NCBI GenBank assembly: GCA_023614405.1
Contig: CM042684.1
Span: 469,597,650 to 469,661,649, forward strand
From: Avena insularis
Lineage: Eukaryota > Streptophyta > Magnoliopsida > Poales > Poaceae
Length of the DNA stretch: 64,000 nt
Direction: 5' to 3'
This document shows, piece after piece, positions 20,396-31,220 of this stretch. The position numbers and the translations under genes are program-made. The notes under the pieces were generated by a model. The model was not told where the DNA came from and did no database searches. It saw nothing but the letters and a program-made list of their open reading frames with translations. Each line of letters begins with the position of its first letter. The stretch's first letter is position 1.

Positions 20396-21006
20396 TTGCA
20401 GCGCCGGCATATGGAGGTAAATGCAATAATGCCGACAGTAGTGAGATATATGCCCTGGGCAGATCAAGAAATCACGTGGAGTATCAAGGATCACCCAAAG
20501 ATCATGCCTAGCCCTAGGACCTATGCACTGGTCCTGGATCCAATGTTCATCGGACCGAATCTCAATGTGAGGTTTTCCAAGGTACTGATTGACAATGGCA
20601 GTAGTATCAACATTATGTACAAGGATACCATGCACAAGTTGGGAATAACAGAGAACATGTTGCAAGCAACGAGGACCACTTTTCATGGCATTGTACCGGG
20701 TATTTCCTGTGAGCCAATTGGTATGGTCCGGGTTGCTGTGTTATTCGACACGAGAGATAATTGCGGACTAAAAATTTGGAGTTCGAAGTGGTGAATCTGG
20801 AGAGCGCTTATCATGCGTTACTCGGCAGGCCAGCGCTGAACAAGTTCATGGCAACTACTGACATCAGCTACTTTAAGATGAAGCTACGTGGGCCAAGGGG
20901 CGTGATAACTGTATCAGGGGACTTCCAGCGTTCGATCGAGTGCGCCTCAGCCGGATCTAACTTGGACAAGTCACTCGTGATAGCTCAGGAAAAAGGAAGA
21001 TACTAG
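20396..21006 (+). pseudogene. RLG-2 aspartic protease region, broken
   Basis: Retropepsin that would cleave the polyprotein. The active-site loop reads VLIDNGSSINIMY (~20586-20620), DNGSS in place of the usual DxGS(S/A). It is followed by MHKLGITENML and an ESAYHALLGRPALNKF segment (~20797-20840) typical of the flap-to-C-terminal part. A frameshift near 20770 separates the two halves. Confidence 0.8.
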
Positions 21007-21254
21007 AAGTAGCAACATTGGATCAATCCGTGCAACAGCATATGCCAGCTCTGACCAACCCACATGGAAGCGTGTCGTTCCAAGCAACCAAGGACACAAA
21101 GAAAGTGTCAATCAATGATCAATTCCTAGAGCGCACTGTAACCATTGGTGTCGGGTTAAGCAGCAAATAGGAAAGCGAGCTCGTTAACTTCCTCCGTGAG
21201 AATAGGGATATCATCACTTGGTCCACTCAGGATCTGCAAGGTGTACTGAGAGAG

Positions 21255-22446
21255 TTGGCTGAGCACTCATTAAACGTAAGGCCCAGGGCTAAGCCGGTAA
21301 AGCAACCTCTCCGCCATTTCACAGAAGACAGAAGGAAAGTCACTAGGGATGAAATAGCTAGGCTCCTAGCGGCCGGATTTATCATGGAAGTACTCTATCC
21401 GGATTGGCTCTCTAATCTGGTGCTTGTGGAAAAGAAGAAGGATGATCCAAACGTGGCTGTGGTATGACGCATGTGCATTGATTACACGAACCTGAATAAG
21501 GTGTGTCCCAAAGATCCATTTCCACTCCCTAGAATAGATCAATTCATAGAGTCGACAGCCGGATGTGAGCTACTATCATTCATTGATGCGTATTCTGGTT
21601 TCCACCAGATACCCCTGAATCCGGATGATCAAATAAAGACTGCGTTTATTACCCTGTACGGGGCTTATTGCTATCGCACTATGCCGTTTGGACTACGTAA
21701 TGCAGGAGCAACGTACCAACGATGTGTGCAAAAATGTTTACATGACCAAATAGGTCGGAATGTGCAAGTTTATGTGGATGATGTGGTGATAAAAACCATG
21801 GAAAGCAATACGCTCCTTGATGATATCCGGCAGACATTCGCGAACTTAAGAAGGTTCCGAATGAAGCTAAACCCGGAGAAGTGCACCTTTGTCATGCCCG
21901 CTGGAAAGTTACTCGGTTTTTTAGTGTCTAGCCGTGGTATTGAAGCTAACCCAAAGAAAATCCGGGCCATAGAGAGAATGGAACTACCAAAATGCCTTAA
22001 CGATGTGCAGAAGTTCACTGGTTGCCTGGCATCGTTAAGTTGGTTCGTATGTCGGTTGGGAGAGAAGGCCTTGCCCCTCTACCAATTAATGAAAAAGGCA
22101 AAAAAAATTCACATGGACGCCACAGGCGGACCTTGCGTTTCGAGAATTAAAAAAGAGGTTATCTACTGCACCGATCCTAGCAGCACCACTACCCAAGGTG
22201 CCAATGTTGCTCTAAGTAGCCGTGACGAACCGAGTCGTAAGTGCAGTAATAGTGGTGGAGCACGAGGAAGAAGGAAAGTTGGTGCAAAGGCCGATGTATT
22301 ATCTGAGCGAAGTATTGTCAGCTTCAAAACATAACTACCCTCACTATCAAAAGATGGCGTATGGCGTATATATGTCGGCCAAGAAACCCAAACACTATTT
22401 TGAGGAACACCCCATCAAAGTAATATGTGAGGCACCCATATCATAG
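21255..22446 (+). pseudogene. RLG-2 reverse transcriptase, broken
   Basis: RNA-dependent DNA polymerase of the Gypsy type. Visible motifs: VRPRAKPVKQPLRHF at the start, then a TGA at 21465-21467 in place of Trp. Next come RMCIDYTNLNKVCPKDPFPLP, LLSFIDAYSGFHQI (first catalytic Asp, ~21570-21605), MPFGLRNAGATYQR, and VYVDDVVIKT with the YVDD box at ~21767-21778. GFLVSSRGIEANPKK and LQ-type thumb sequence follow. After ~22110 the frame shifts; RPMYYLSEVLSASKHNYPHYQ and HYFEEHPIKVICEAP (22285-22440) are the connection domain in a second frame. Confidence 0.92.
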
Positions 22447-22582
22447 ATTATGAGTAACAAAGATGCAAGTGGCAGGATAGCAAAGTGGGCAATTGAACTA
22501 GCCCCATATGCGCCACACTTTTGACAGAAGATATGCTATAAAGTCGCAAGCTATGGCAGATTTCTTTGTGGACTAGGCTGAA

Positions 22583-23239
22583 ATGCAATACGAGCCACCT
22601 CTGCCGGACTCCAATTATTGGCGAATGCACTTCGATGGATCGAAACTGAAAGATGGGTTGGGCGCTAGAGTAGTGCTTACCTCGCCCAAGAAGGATCAGC
22701 TGAAATATGTCCTTCAAATCCACTTCAGTGCCTCGAATAGTGTGGCGGAGTATGAAGCATTGGTACATGGTCTCAAGGTAGCGAAAGAAGTGGGGATACG
22801 TTGGATACAATGCTTTGAAGATTCGGATTTGGTGATGCAACAAGTGTCTGGAAATTGGAATGCCTTGGATGCTAACATGGCCTTATACGGGTTCCATGTT
22901 CAAAAGATAAGTGGGTTTTTCGAAGGGTGTGAGTTTCATCACATACCTCGGATTGAAAACGAGGTAGCAGATACGCTGTCCAAGTTAGGCTCATCCCGGC
23001 AGCCAGTCCCGCCAAATGTTGCTCTGGAGCACCTGAGAAAACCATCTATCACGCCATCGCCTGAATCAGACTCAATTTATATCTCGGCACTATCCGGATC
23101 AGGAGTTGTACCTATGGAGATAGAGTGGGGAAGCACCTCTCTGCAAATTGGGGGAGCCAAGAAACCCGGGACTGCCTCAGAAACCGGGATCGATCAACTG
23201 ACCCGCAAGAGTTATGTCGGTAGATGCGATGGAAATTGA
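22583..23239 (+). pseudogene. RLG-2 RNase H
   Basis: Degrades RNA in the RNA/DNA hybrid. All four acidic positions are visible: D in MHFDGSKLKDG (~22627), E in SVAEYEALVHGL (~22750), D in CFEDSDLVMQQ (~22820) and D in ENEVADTLSKLGS (~22970). This domain is a single open frame. Beyond it the linker to integrase is interrupted by the hAT MITE at 23270. Confidence 0.88.
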
Positions 23240-23269
23240 CGAGGAACCATTTCCCGTACGGACCATACC

Positions 23270-23799
23270 TAAGGATGGCAATTTTACCCATGGGTATGGG
23301 TACCCACGGGTACCGTACCCGCATGGGTAGGGTATGGGTACACTTTTGTACCCACGGGTAATACCCATACCCTACCCATTAACTCACGGGTACGGGCACG
23401 GGTATAGACTTGTACCCATGGGTATACGCATACCCTGCCCGTTTAAACTGACATGTCAAACTTACCTATAGAATTTAAACCTATGCGACCGAAAAACCTA
23501 GGGATGAGTATGAGATTGCAAGTTCTAAACTTCGATTCTTGCATGTACTCGTATATCTATTATTTAGTAGAGATAATTATCTTTTTTTTCAAATATGTTA
23601 TTGTAAAATTATGAATAACTTGTGTACTCTTGGATCTACCCGCTGGGTACCCAATGGGTATGGGTACCCGTCGGGTATGGGTATGGGTAAAGTTTTATAC
23701 CGTGGGTATGGGTATGGGTGAACTTTTGTACCCATTGATAAACGGGTATGGGTATGGTATTGCTCTACCCTGCCCATACCCTACCCATTGCCAACCTTA
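23270..23799. mobile_element. hAT-type MITE inside RLG-2 pol
   Basis: A perfect 8-bp target duplication ACCATACC (23262-23269 and 23800-23807) flanks a 530-bp element. Its ends are TAAGGATGGCAATTTTACCC and, reversed, TAAGGTTGGCAATGGGTAGGG. The subterminal regions are filled with GGGTATGGGTACCC-type inverted and direct repeats that can form long hairpins; the centre is AT-rich and without a transposase. Removing it and one duplication brings the pol reading back together between RTIP and the following W-rich segment. Confidence 0.95.
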
Positions 23800-23807
23800 A
23801 CCATACC

Positions 23808-25076
23808 AACTTGGCCCAAGCAAATTTTTGATTTCCTGGAAGAGGGAACCTTGCCGGATGACGAGATAACCTCAAGGCAGATCCAGAGAAGGGCAAAGGC
23901 CTATACAATTATCAACACCGAACTATACAAAAGAAGTGTGACAACAGTGCTGCAACAGTGTGTTGATTCAGAGGAAGGACTTGACATACTCCGGGAAATT
24001 CACCAGGGGGAATGTGGCCATCATGCCTCCTCAAGGGCCTTAGTGGCAAAAGCTTTCCGGCATGGATTCTATTGGCCCAGTGCTTTAGAGCAAGAACATG
24101 ATCTAGTGAGAAAATGCAATGGCTACCAAAGATACGCCATGAAAACTCATTTACTAATGTCGGAGCTAAAAACTATCCCCATTACCTGGCCATTTGCTGT
24201 ATGGTGCCTAGATATGGTAGGGCCATTTAAGCCGGCTAAAGGAGGATGACCCATATCCTAGTCATGGTTGACAAGTTCACCAAATGGATTGAAGTGAAAC
24301 CAATTCGGAAATGTGATGGGGCAACAACAGAAAGATTCCTCAAGGATATAATCCTGAGATATGGCTATCCCCATAGCATCATAACTGATAATGGAACAAA
24401 TTTCGCTGAAGGAGCATTTGCGAGGTTCTGCCAAGAAAATAAGATCCAGCTAGATGTCGCCTCAGTCGCCCACCCCGCATCGAATAGGCAAGTGGAAAGA
24501 TCCAACAGACTGGTATTGTCTAGGATAAAACCCCGGCTCATAGAGCCACTGCAAAGATCAGCGGGGTGCTGGATAGAAGAACTACCAGTGGTACTGTGGA
24601 GTTTAAGAACAACTCCAAATCGATCAACAGGCTATACGCCATTCTTTCTAGTATATGGGGCAGAAGCTGTATTACCAGCCGACATAGAGCATGATTCGCC
24701 AAGAGTCACCCAATACACAGAAGCCGAAGTGCGCGAAGCCCGGAAAAATGATGTTGATCTGCTGGAAGAAGCGAGACAATTGGCCTTGTCTAGATCCGCC
24801 ATATATCAGCAAAATCTCCGACGCTATCATAGTCGGAAAGTAAACCCCCGAGTCTTCCGGGAAGGTGACCTGGTACTCTGGCTGATACAACGCACAGCTG
24901 GCATGCATAAGCTATCCCCTCCATGGGAAGGACCTTTCATTGTAAGAAAACCTTGCACAATGATTCCTACTATCTTATTGATGCACAACCCCAGGAAAAG
25001 AACAAGGCGGACAGGTCCGGAGAGGAATCCAAGCGACCGTGGAATGTAGCACTACTTCGTCCTTTCTACACCTAAC
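23808..25076 (+). pseudogene. RLG-2 integrase, broken
   Basis: Zinc-binding part: IHQGECGHH and KCNGYQRY, in which the second Cys expected in CNxC is Tyr, so zinc binding is probably lost. A one-base frameshift near 24245 follows CLDMVGPFKPAKGG. The core then has VMVDKFTKWIE (D, ~24265), IITDNGTNF (D, ~24380) and HPASNRQVERSNR (E, ~24490), followed by GCWIEELPVVLWSLRTTPNRSTGYTPFF. Further frame damage occurs after ~24940; the end PWNVALLRPFYT and a TAA lie at ~25038-25076. The end matches the RLG-1 pol terminus. Confidence 0.92.
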
Positions 25077-25679
25077 AAAGAGGTGAATGTATCCGAGCTA
25101 CTCATATGTCGGTATGTATGTCGGCAATGAGATTATTAATAAAACTTTGGCACCCCAAGCAGAGACTCGGGGACTGCTATAATAATTGTCTCTCGTTTTC
25201 GTATTTTTATGTCGGTTGGGTTGAGTCGCTTATATCTTAGTTGGTTTAGTAATGTGTGAGCACCAAAAACCCAAACCTTCGACTTTTCTATTGTCCAACA
25301 AGAATTGGCTTCATGGCAAAGCACATGAAAAACGACTAAGGAAAAGAACTTAAACGAGCTGACATTGGTTATTTTGACTAACCCTTAGTTTATTGTATTC
25401 ATTAAAATGCCGGATCATTTTGAGATAATCTCAAAGTTTCAAGTATTGTTAAATCAATTTTTTGAACCTTGGACTCGTAAGTCGAAAAGCCGAATCAAGG
25501 GAGACGCGAGCCGAGTCAAAAATTGGGGGAACAAGAAAATGAAACTCGGGGACTTCGCCCATGATTATCCAACTTTAAGAACTTAGTTCCAGACGATAAG
25601 TTGTAGCACAACCAACATAAAGTATTCAAATACACTTCCGCCCGGCATTCTAGGGATTTGACAAATATGATAAGTGTTT
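25077..25679. other. RLG-2 spacer between pol and the antisense gene 3' end
   Basis: No ORF of interest. Contains GACTCGGGGACTG (~25163) and GAAACTCGGGGACTTCGCCC (~25540), both resembling the element's polypurine tract. ATTAATAAAAC (~25135) could serve as poly(A) signal for the pol transcript. Confidence 0.45.
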
Positions 25680-26420
25680 TCAAGAAGCAGGAGCAGCAGC
25701 CGAATCGTCAGCCGAAGGAGGTGGCACTTCGGAGTTTGGAGGAGGGGTGCTAGCCTCAGCTTCTTCCTCAGGGATGACCTCGCCATCCTCCGGGTCTTCG
25801 GCCTCGTCGCCAAGCTCGGAGGCCTCACCCTCACTCCCTTCTTCTTCATTCTCTTCATCTCTAGAAGCAGCTTCATCATCAAAGACATCGAGATAACTTG
25901 GCCCTTCGTTCCAAGCGTGGCAGAAGGAGTATTGAATAAGCTTGTTGGCACAGGCTTTGCGGCGCGTGATCCAATCTGGATTCTCGCACCACTTAGACCC
26001 AGTGCGCATGCGAGTTAGCAACCCCAGATCAATTCCTTCATACCACGAAAGGACAAACTGCAAGGCAATGTCAGCCCCAGCCCGAGCGGCAGATTCATGC
26101 CACACATGCAGCTGCGTATTGCACTCCATTATTTTTGCTATGAAAGCCGAGCTTATTTTTGGAATGGTCTCAGTGGGCCAGAGGGAGCTTAACATTCGCA
26201 TCACAGCTAGCATGATGTCAGCACCATAGTTCTTTACCAGTTCCAGGCAAGCAGCAAGGCTAACAAGCAGATCCTCCGTCGAGTAAGGGACTGACCCGGA
26301 TCCAGGACCCGTAGGAACACCACGTTGATCGTGGGACCGGGTTACGGCAGCGCTAGCAAGAGTGTCACTTTTTGGAAATTTTCCTGAGAACACAGAGGAG
26401 ACAGTGAGCAAAAACACCAA
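25680..26420 (-). pseudogene. C-terminal exon of the RLG-2 antisense gene
   Basis: An open frame of up to 246 codons. It has a helical domain (VSLAACLELVKNYGADIMLA, HESAARAGADIALQFVLSWY, LLTRMRTGSKWCENPDWITR) and ends in a highly acidic, Pro-rich tail (EENEEEGSEGEASELGDEAE and onward). The first ~40 codons may be intron. This domain looks like C-termini annotated as 'retrotransposon protein' in other grasses; role unknown. Of all antisense pieces this is the best preserved. Confidence 0.65.
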
Positions 26421-26475
26421 ACCCGGAGGAAGGAAAATTAAGCAAGGACAAAGAAACTCACGAGAAATCTGGAAA

Positions 26476-27223
26476 GGGAGGCACTAGAGCTCGACATCAA
26501 CGTTGGCATTGCTGGCCTAGAGTTTCTCGTATTCGGAGGTTACCGACATAAGTTTTACGTCGACTTCCTCCAATAGATGCTTGTCCTTGGAAATTTGAGT
26601 CGTCAAACGCTCTTTTTCCTCGGCAAACTCCTGGTCTGCCTTCTCCAGCTCAGTCTTGTGGAGGTTTTTGAGCCTCTAAATTTCTTCATTCAGTCGAGTA
26701 ATCTCTGAGTCCTGGAGCTGCAGCCGGGCTATCTCTTCATCCTTCTTCTTCAGCTCAGCCTCATGCCTCCATGCTTGTTCAAGGAAATGGATCATCATGT
26801 CAGGCATTGAAATGCTATCCTCGAGAGCAACTGTAGCAATGTAATGATCCGGAGGACCCAAAGTATAAGTGTCCACCGGATAAAGGAAGGAAAGTACAGT
26901 GATCATGTGAAGGGGCTAAAATTAGCTTTGATTTTAGCCAGATTCTTCCGCATAATGATATTCTCAGCTTCAACCTCAGCTGCGTGGTTCGGATAGCAAA
27001 TTAATACGGATCATAGGAAGTTCGAATGAACAAAGAGGGAGAGGAAGAAAGGAAAATTACCCTTATTCTGGTGCTCCTCCAGGAGTTTGCCATAACGTGC
27101 GCGAATATCTTTATAAGAGTCCAGCAAGCGCTGGAACTCAGCGGATCGGCGGTTAGTGGTAATCTGAAACAAGCAATGCGGTGTCAAGATCAAAAGTAAG
27201 ATAAAGAAATATTCAAATTCCAC
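26476..27223 (-). pseudogene. Coiled-coil exons of the RLG-2 antisense gene
   Basis: The exon 27163-27061 encodes RSAEFQRLLDSYKDIRARYG. Downstream, a second stretch beginning after CACGCAG (~26990) encodes EVEAENIIMRKNLAKIKAN. The 26906-26676 stretch contains EQAWRHEAELKKKDEEIARL and is strongly heptad-like, continuing through 26675-26480 with a stop (TAG at ~26679). Probable coiled-coil multimerisation region; exon ends are only partly defined. Confidence 0.55.
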
Positions 27224-27225
27224 AA

Positions 27226-27632
27226 GATCCGGGCCAAGTGGAACTTAACCCAGCTCTAGGTGTGTGGATATTCGAAGTTTCATGATTCGGGCCAAGTGGA
27301 ACATAACCCGGCTCTAGGTGTGTGGATATTCGAAGTCTACATGATCCGGGCCAAGTGGAACTTAATCCGGCTCTAGGTGTGTGGATATTTGAAGTCTACA
27401 AGATCTTGGCCAAGTGGAACATAACCCGGCTCTAGGTGTGTGGATATTCGAAGTCTACATGATCCGGGCCAAGTGGAACTTAACCCAACTCTAGGTGTGT
27501 GTGGATATTTGAAGTCTACATGATCTGGGCCAAGTGGAACTTAACTCAGCTCTAGGTGTGTGGATATTCGAAGTCTACAAGATCCGAGCCAAGTAGAACT
27601 TAACCCGGCTCTAGGTGTGTGGATATTTGATG
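27226..27632 (+). repeat. 58-bp tandem array in RLG-2, about 7 copies
   Basis: The unit GATCCGGGCCAAGTGGAACT...GTGGATATTCGAAGTCTACAT repeats head to tail with few differences from 27226 to ~27632. It falls inside the presumed large intron of the antisense gene. Repeats differ by scattered point changes and 2-bp indels and there are no unique spacers, so it is an ordinary minisatellite. Confidence 0.9.
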
Positions 27633-27639
27633 GCTCAAT

Positions 27640-29214
27640 GCACGGCGCCCAGAAAAGTGCTGGTGCGTGGTTGATGTAGAGCTCGTTGGGAACCCCAAGA
27701 GGAAGGTATGATGAGCACAGCAGCAAGTTTCCCTCAGTTATGAAACCAAGGTTTAATAGAACCATTAGGATCAAGGAAACACCCCAAAGGTGTTACTAAC
27801 TGAGCTTTGGCAGGGCGCACTACCGGTGCTAGTAGCAACGTGGAGACCTGCACAACACAACCACAGAACTTTGTCCCTAACTTGCGATGAGGTTGTCAAT
27901 CTCACCGTGTTTTGCGGAAAACAAAGGATTAAATGTATCGAATGGAAAGAAGTAATAGTTTGCAGAAAGTAAACACAAGACAGTAAACAATTTGTAGATT
28001 GAATGTAAAAGACAAGGACCGGGATCCATAGTTCACTAGAGGTGGCTCTCCTTAAGATAGATAACATGCTGGGTGAACAAATTACAACGGGGCAATTGAC
28101 AAACATCAAGAAAGCAATACATGCATATACTAATCATCTTGAGACTTGATTGGGCATTACAACATTATACATAGACCGCCATCCAACTGCATCTATGACT
28201 AATAATCCACCTTCAGGTTATCATCCGAACCCCCTCTAGTATTAAGTTGCAAGCAAGAGATTATTGCTTTACGAACTGCGTGTAAAGTAAACAATACGAT
28301 TGTTCTATGAACAAAGGATTGTTGTTTTCTCCCTAGTAGCAACAACACATCTAGTACCTTAGAGATTTCTATCACTTCCCCAGATTACCAGAGGCATGAA
28401 CCCACTATCGAGCATAAATACTAACTCTTGGAGTTGCTAGCATCTACTTGGCCAAGATAGCTACTAACAACGGAAAGCATGCAAGATCACAAATAACAAA
28501 GACATGATAGAATCAATAATCAATCTGAAATAGCATCTCAATATCCATCGGATCCCCGCAAACACAACATGCAGAATTACAAATAGATGATCTTGATCAT
28601 GAACGGAGCTCACAAGATCTAGACATGAAAGAACAAATGAGGAGAACCAGCCATCTAGCTACTACATGGATCCGTAGTCCAAGGATGAACTACTCACGCA
28701 TCAGACCGAAGGCTTGCATGGTGATGAAGAAGGTCTCCAGGGTGAATTCCCCTCTCTGGCAGGGTGTCATGAAGAGCTTCAGATCCCTCCCGATCTAGGG
28801 ATAGAGATGACGACGGCTACAGACCTTTCGTAGATTTTTTGATCGGGTACTTAGGGTTTACGTCCCGATGGCATCTTATAGGCGGAAGGGGAGGGGGGGG
28901 GGCTGGGCCACCACCACCGCTGGCCTAGCTCGGCCGCGGCCAGGTGTTGTGGCCGGCTTCTGGCCCCTCTCAGTCTCGTACTCTGGCACTTGATGACTTC
29001 CGGAAAAATAGGCACTTTGGCTTTTGTCCCGTCCAATTCTGAGAATATTCATTTTCTGACTTTCCTAGAACCAAAAACAGCAAAAACAGGCAGCTGGCAC
29101 TGTGGCTTTTGTTAATAGGTTAGTCCAAGAAATCATAAGAAAAGTACTCCAAAGTTAGAACAAAACACAAGAAAGTGGATAAAACTAAGCATGGAACATC
29201 AAAAATTATAGAAA
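27640..29214 (-). mobile_element. Inserted Gypsy fragment (LTR plus primer site) in antisense orientation
   Basis: On the minus strand 29214-28860 aligns well with the start of the RLG-4 LTR (ATAATTTTTGATGTTCCATGCTT, then CCAGCTG...GTCAGAAAATGAATATTCTC). The fragment runs to an LTR end ...CTCTACATCA at 27672, followed by GCACTTTTCTGGGCGCCGTG (tRNA-Asp-type primer site, ~27640-27660). The first ~20 bp of the LTR and all other internal sequence are missing and no target duplication is seen, so it is a truncated insertion or recombination remnant. A G-run (GGGGAGGGGGGGGGG, ~28890-28903) lies in it. Confidence 0.75.
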
Positions 29215-29538
29215 CAGGCAGCTGAAGGTTCGGGCATAACTAGATGCGTGTAAGAGATGGGAACCGGATCAAGTACCTCCAGGACCTCAACATCTGAGTC
29301 ATCGTCATCTGGCCAATCCCTTAGAGAAGAGGCCTTACCAGCGTTGCGTTTGACGACGTCCGGGGTAGGCAGAAAGGTCTCCAGATTAGGCTCCTCCTGA
29401 TCCTCCTCGGTGCGGTCCGGTAACCACTTGCTCCAGTGGCTGCTGGAGGAATCACTGAGAACAAGACAACAATCGCCAAGTTACGAAAGTAAACCGACAT
29501 ACAAAGAAGACCCAGAAAACAGTAAGAAATAAGTTTAC

Positions 29539-30475
29539 CTTTGGAGGAGGGTTGTCCCGGGTGAAGGGCTCGAGCCCCCATTCCCAATCTTCGGTGAATT
29601 CCTTCTCCACATTGAAAATGGCCTTAACCCGGCGGTAAGCCACCGAGTTATCAAGCTCGAAAGATGAAGTCCGGTGGGGGTCTAGGGGCCGCTCAAGAAA
29701 CAAATCTTGTGGGCTCGCTTTTGAAGGGGGAGACCTGGCTGCGGACAAAAGTAATCATGATGTCCTCCCCCCAGAGCTTCTCCTTGAGCAGCTCCTTGAT
29801 CCGGCGCTCCACCTAGTTTGCTAGGGTCGTGGGTTGCTTGGGAATGCTCTCCCAAAGCGAGGTATCTGGAGGGCCGAGCTTGAAGGGGAGGAGCCGGATC
29901 AAGTCCTCATCGGTGGTGTTCCGGACGTAGAAGAAAGTCCGGGCCCAGCCTTTGCAGGACTCGAGTTTAGTGACCTGGGGGAATGCGGAGTTCTTGCAAG
30001 GAGAAATGGAGGCAGCGCCACATTGAGTCAGGTGCTTATCCTTCGGAGCGAGCTCCTTATCCGGAACCACGTTCCTCCGGAGACCAAAGAATTTGATCCA
30101 AAGTTCCTTGGTTGGCCAGAGGCCAATGTACCCCTCAATGCTAGAGGCAAAGAAGGACAAAGAAGTGATGGCATTGGCGGGGAGATGATGCGGTTGCAGT
30201 TTGTAGGTAGAAATGAAATCGAAAAAGAAATCTGAGGTAGGAAGGCCGAAGCCACACTGAAAATGCGAAAGAAAAACAACATATTCCCTAGGATTGGGGG
30301 AAGGAGAAATCTCGCCGGAGGCGAGGCGACAGGCGACGCTGGCGGGGATGCGGCACGTGGCATGGAGCCAGTCCAAGTCGTCCTCGCAGACGAACGCGCT
30401 ATCCCAGCAGCCGCGCTCGCGGCCCTCTGCTTCTTCCTCCTGCTGCGCCACCACAGCTGCTTCCTCCTCAGTCAT
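29539..30475 (-). pseudogene. Exon 1 of the RLG-2 antisense gene: conserved N-terminal domain
   Basis: The start is probably MTEEEAAVVAQQ (ATG 30475-30473), because the upstream in-frame codons are poorly composed. The acidic/Gln-rich beginning is followed by CEDDLDWLHATCRIPASV, YVVFLSHFQCGFGLPTSDFF, HHLPANAITSLSFF, LWPTKELWIKFFGLRR and WARTFFYVRN, then LPFKLGPPDTSLWES. A TAG (29813) stands where Trp is expected before VERRIKELL. A frameshift follows, and the exon continues through SSFELDNSVAYRRV and EWGLEPFTRDNPPPK to the intron donor at 29538. Homologous to 4798-5669 in RLG-1. Confidence 0.75.
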
Positions 30476-31208
30476 GGTGGACTCAAGATCCTCGAGAGAG
30501 AAATCATAGTAGAGATAACCGGAAGAGGGGAAACGGGAAGCGCAAGGCCCCGTGATGAAGATCTTGAGCGGAAACGGCAGCGCAGGCGCAAGATGATGCC
30601 TGTGCGCGGTCGTGACAACGCTGCTGCAACAAGAAACTACCGACAGCGGCAAGGCTATAGTGAGAGAGAAAAGAGGCTGGGAAGCGCAGAGAAAATGGGG
30701 AACTTTCCCAGAGGTTGTCCCAGGCCCTCTACTTAACCGCGCAACTGGCGCATAGTGGGATCCTTTGCGGTTGCCACGCCGTGTGCAACGGGCGTGTACG
30801 CGGCCGAATCAACCAATCAGAGTGTGGCCATAGCAAGGGCCACAGGGGCAGAGGATCCCATGACGTGATGTAATGTTACAGTTAGCGAGGCGCCGCAGCG
30901 AAGGGATGTGCGCAGCAGTTATTCCTGACATTGCGATAGTAACCGACGCATTAAATGTGCATAGCCCTTAAAATGAGGCAAAATGATGATTACCCTCCAC
31001 GTAGGATGTGGGGAAGCGTACAAGGGAAGGAACGGTAACCCGGATAAATGGGCAAAAACCCGGCCATCAAGGAATAACTCTAGATGAGCCAAGGGATCCC
31101 CAGAGGAGAAGCCTCGGTTTACGGATAAACTCGGAGAAAGAGGCAGAGATCCGGTTATGGGAACCTGTTGTGTCCTTAACAACCAAAAGTTGCTAAGACC
31201 GCATCACC
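30476..31208. other. RLG-2 upstream region of the antisense gene
   Basis: GC-rich, with ORFs on both strands that look like shadows. It is the expected promoter region of the antisense gene; no strong TATA was identified on the minus strand. No other feature. Confidence 0.4.
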
Positions 31209-31220
31209 TTCGGGGACTAA
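31209..31220 (+). promoter_or_regulatory. RLG-2 polypurine tract
   Basis: TTCGGGGACTAA immediately precedes the 3' LTR; it would prime plus-strand DNA synthesis. A variant of the GGGGGCTAC tract of RLG-1. Confidence 0.75.

Larger units (their letters stand above)
25680..30475 (-). pseudogene. RLG-2 antisense multi-exon gene (Transposase_28 / 'putative gypsy type transposon'-like)
   Basis: Reads against pol. Exon 1 30475-29539, intron 29455-29538 (donor AAG|GTAAAC, acceptor TTCTCAG|TG, 84 bp), exon 2 29454-~29260 (acidic DWPDDDDSDVEVLEV), a large intron holding a 58-bp tandem array and an inserted LTR, exon 27163-27061 (acceptor TTGTTTCAG, donor AAGG|GTAATT), further coiled-coil exons to ~26480, and a C-terminal exon 26420-25680. 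Architecture parallels the RLG-1 antisense gene, and the first intron sits at the same place (after NPPPK here, NPPLE in RLG-1). Exon 1 has a TAG at 29813-29815 and a frameshift near 29740. Function unknown. Confidence 0.72.

Noticed and set aside
23280..23460. Telomere-like repeat
   Set aside because: GGGTAT/GGGTAC units differ from the plant telomere TTTAGGG and are arranged as inverted arms of a MITE with 8-bp target duplication.
27226..27632. CRISPR-like array
   Set aside because: Units are contiguous 58-mers without unique spacers and lie in a plant retrotransposon; it is a minisatellite.
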